DNA of 64,000 bases from Paenibacillus pectinilyticus (GTDB lineage: Bacteria > Bacillota > Bacilli > Paenibacillales > NBRC-103111). The translations under genes were made by a program, and so were the position numbers. The stretch lies in contig NZ_LYPC01000030.1 of assembly GCF_001700435.1 (NCBI RefSeq), positions 62,001 through 126,000 of the forward strand, in the 5' to 3' direction. Positions 63,048 to 64,000 of the stretch are shown here, one piece after another (positions within the stretch are counted from its first letter, which is position 1; each line of letters starts with the position of its first letter). The notes under the pieces were generated by a model. It saw nothing but the letters and a program-made list of their open reading frames with translations, did no database searches and was not told where the DNA came from.

Positions 63048-64000
63048 ATGGTTGTACAAGTGAAATTACCAGATGGCGCAGTAAGAGAATATGCAGTAGG
63101 TACGACAATTGAGCAAGTGGCGGAATCCATTTCGTCCGGACTGAAGAAAAATGCCGTTGGCGGTAAAGTTAACGGTAAATCCGTTGATTTATCTTTTGCT
63201 TTAGACAACGATGCAGATGTCGAAATCCTGACTTTAGATAGCGAAGCGGGCTTGGAAATGTACCGTCACAGCACAGCGCATTTGATGGCACAAGCGATCA
63301 AACGCATTTATGGCAACAAAGCAGTTAAACTAGGAATCGGTCCAGTCATTGAGGACGGCTTCTATTATGATATCGATTTGGAAACACCCTTGAACCCAGA
63401 AGATTTGATCAAAATCGAAAAGGAAATGGAACGCATCTCGAACGAAAACTTAGCGATTACGCGCCGTGTTGTTTCCCGTGAGGAAGCGATTCGCATTTTC
63501 ACAGAATTGGAAGATCCGTTCAAGTTGGAATTGATCCGTGATTTACCGGAAGACGCTGTATTGACGATCTACGACCAAGGCGAGTTCTTTGACTTGTGCC
63601 GCGGACCGCATTTGCCATCCACTGGCCGTATCAAAGCGTTCAAATTGTTGAGCGTAGCTGGTGCTTACTGGCGCGGCGATGCCAAGAACAAAATGCTTCA
63701 ACGTATTTACGGCACAGCTTTCCCTAAGAAAGCGCAGTTGGATGAGCATTTGCACCTTTTGGAAGAAGCGAAAAAGCGTGATCACCGTAAATTGGGCCGC
63801 GAGTTGAAAATGTTTGGTTTCTCCCGCGAAGTGGGACAAGGCTTACCGCTTTGGCTGCCAAATGGTGCGAAGCTGAGACGTACAATGGAGCGTTACATTG
63901 TGGATTTGGAAGAACGTCTAGGCTACCAGCACGTGTACACACCGGTTCTAGCGAATGTTGAGTTGTATAAGACTTCTGGACACTGGGAGCACTACCAAGA
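63048..64000 (+). CDS. thrS: Threonyl-tRNA synthetase, N-terminal part (cut by window end)
   Basis: 317 residues visible. A TGS domain starts MVVQVKLPDGAVREYAVG, then the editing/TRS domain with HSTAHLMAQA and YYDI, then the start of the class II core (YTPVLANVELYKTSGHW). ATTAGGAGG precedes the ATG at 63048. The remainder lies beyond the window. Confidence 0.96.
   Translation, partial: MVVQVKLPDGAVREYAVGTTIEQVAESISSGLKKNAVGGKVNGKSVDLSFALDNDADVEILTLDSEAGLEMYRHSTAHLMAQAIKRIYGNKAVKLGIGPVIEDGFYYDIDLETPLNPEDLIKIEKEMERISNENLAITRRVVSREEAIRIFTELEDPFKLELIRDLPEDAVLTIYDQGEFFDLCRGPHLPSTGRIKAFKLLSVAGAYWRGDAKNKMLQRIYGTAFPKKAQLDEHLHLLEEAKKRDHRKLGRELKMFGFSREVGQGLPLWLPNGAKLRRTMERYIVDLEERLGYQHVYTPVLANVELYKTSGHWEHYQ

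Overview
The window looks like chromosomal DNA of a spore-forming Firmicute, most likely Paenibacillus or a close relative. Supporting signs are a Spo0E-type phosphatase, a YtxC-like protein next to thrS, T-box leaders before tyrS and thrS, an S-box before met genes, a cobalamin riboswitch, a YesM/YesN-type two-component pair beside a sugar ABC transporter, strong AGGAGG-type ribosome binding sites, and moderate GC. No tRNA, rRNA, CRISPR array, prophage or complete insertion sequence was found.

Layout. 0-8.2 kb: the end of a coiled-coil protein (possibly ZapA) and a CvpA-like protein; then an inserted stretch with 85-bp tandem repeats, a zinc-ribbon gene under two LexA-like boxes, a CuA-type cupredoxin and a YvlD-like protein; then mutS2; then a PspA/DUF350/27-residue peptide/zinc-ribbon envelope-stress cluster. 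8.2-13.3 kb: an MFS transporter, cysK, an alaR-alaT pair, a Spo0E-like gene and a lipoprotein. 13.3-24.3 kb: a cobalamin riboswitch controlling btuFCD and cobT-cobU-cbiB-cobS-cobD-cobQ-pduO, with an RluA pseudouridine synthase at the end. 24.4-34.5 kb: an Spx/ArsC-like protein, a site-2 protease, an aminotransferase, two adjacent DGQHR (DndB-like) proteins, small proteins, a fused GT-C/PMT glycosyltransferase, and an FMN reductase behind an attenuator-like leader. 34.6-50.7 kb: a 5'-3' exonuclease, then a carbohydrate locus (YesMN-type sensor/regulator, ABC importer, cytoplasmic GH36 alpha-galactosidase, secreted GH-D-clan hydrolase with a cre site, AraC regulator, UxaE). 50.7-64 kb: small conserved proteins, an HRDC protein, T-box/tyrS, corA with a long leader, S-box/metA-metI-metC, mqnC, ytxC, and T-box/thrS running off the end.

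How the genes work together. The cobalamin block is an import and nucleotide-loop assembly pathway under one B12 sensor. The galactoside block has sensing, import, cytoplasmic hydrolysis and extracellular hydrolysis, with apparent CcpA control. The methionine block takes homoserine to homocysteine under SAM control.

Most notable observations: (i) a near-ideal sigma-A promoter carrying two LexA-like boxes before an orphan transposase-derived zinc-ribbon protein; (ii) tyrS has its T-box, HIGH and KMSKS intact but an in-frame UAG at codon 12; (iii) a tight pair of DGQHR proteins with no dnd genes around them; (iv) a roughly 180-nt corA leader that I could not assign to a known riboswitch; (v) two unrelated intergenic repeat families (85-bp tandem and 114-bp) and a 20-bp perfect hairpin; (vi) peptide genes of 27 and 32 codons missed by ordinary length cut-offs. 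All calls come from reading the sequence; no database search was possible.
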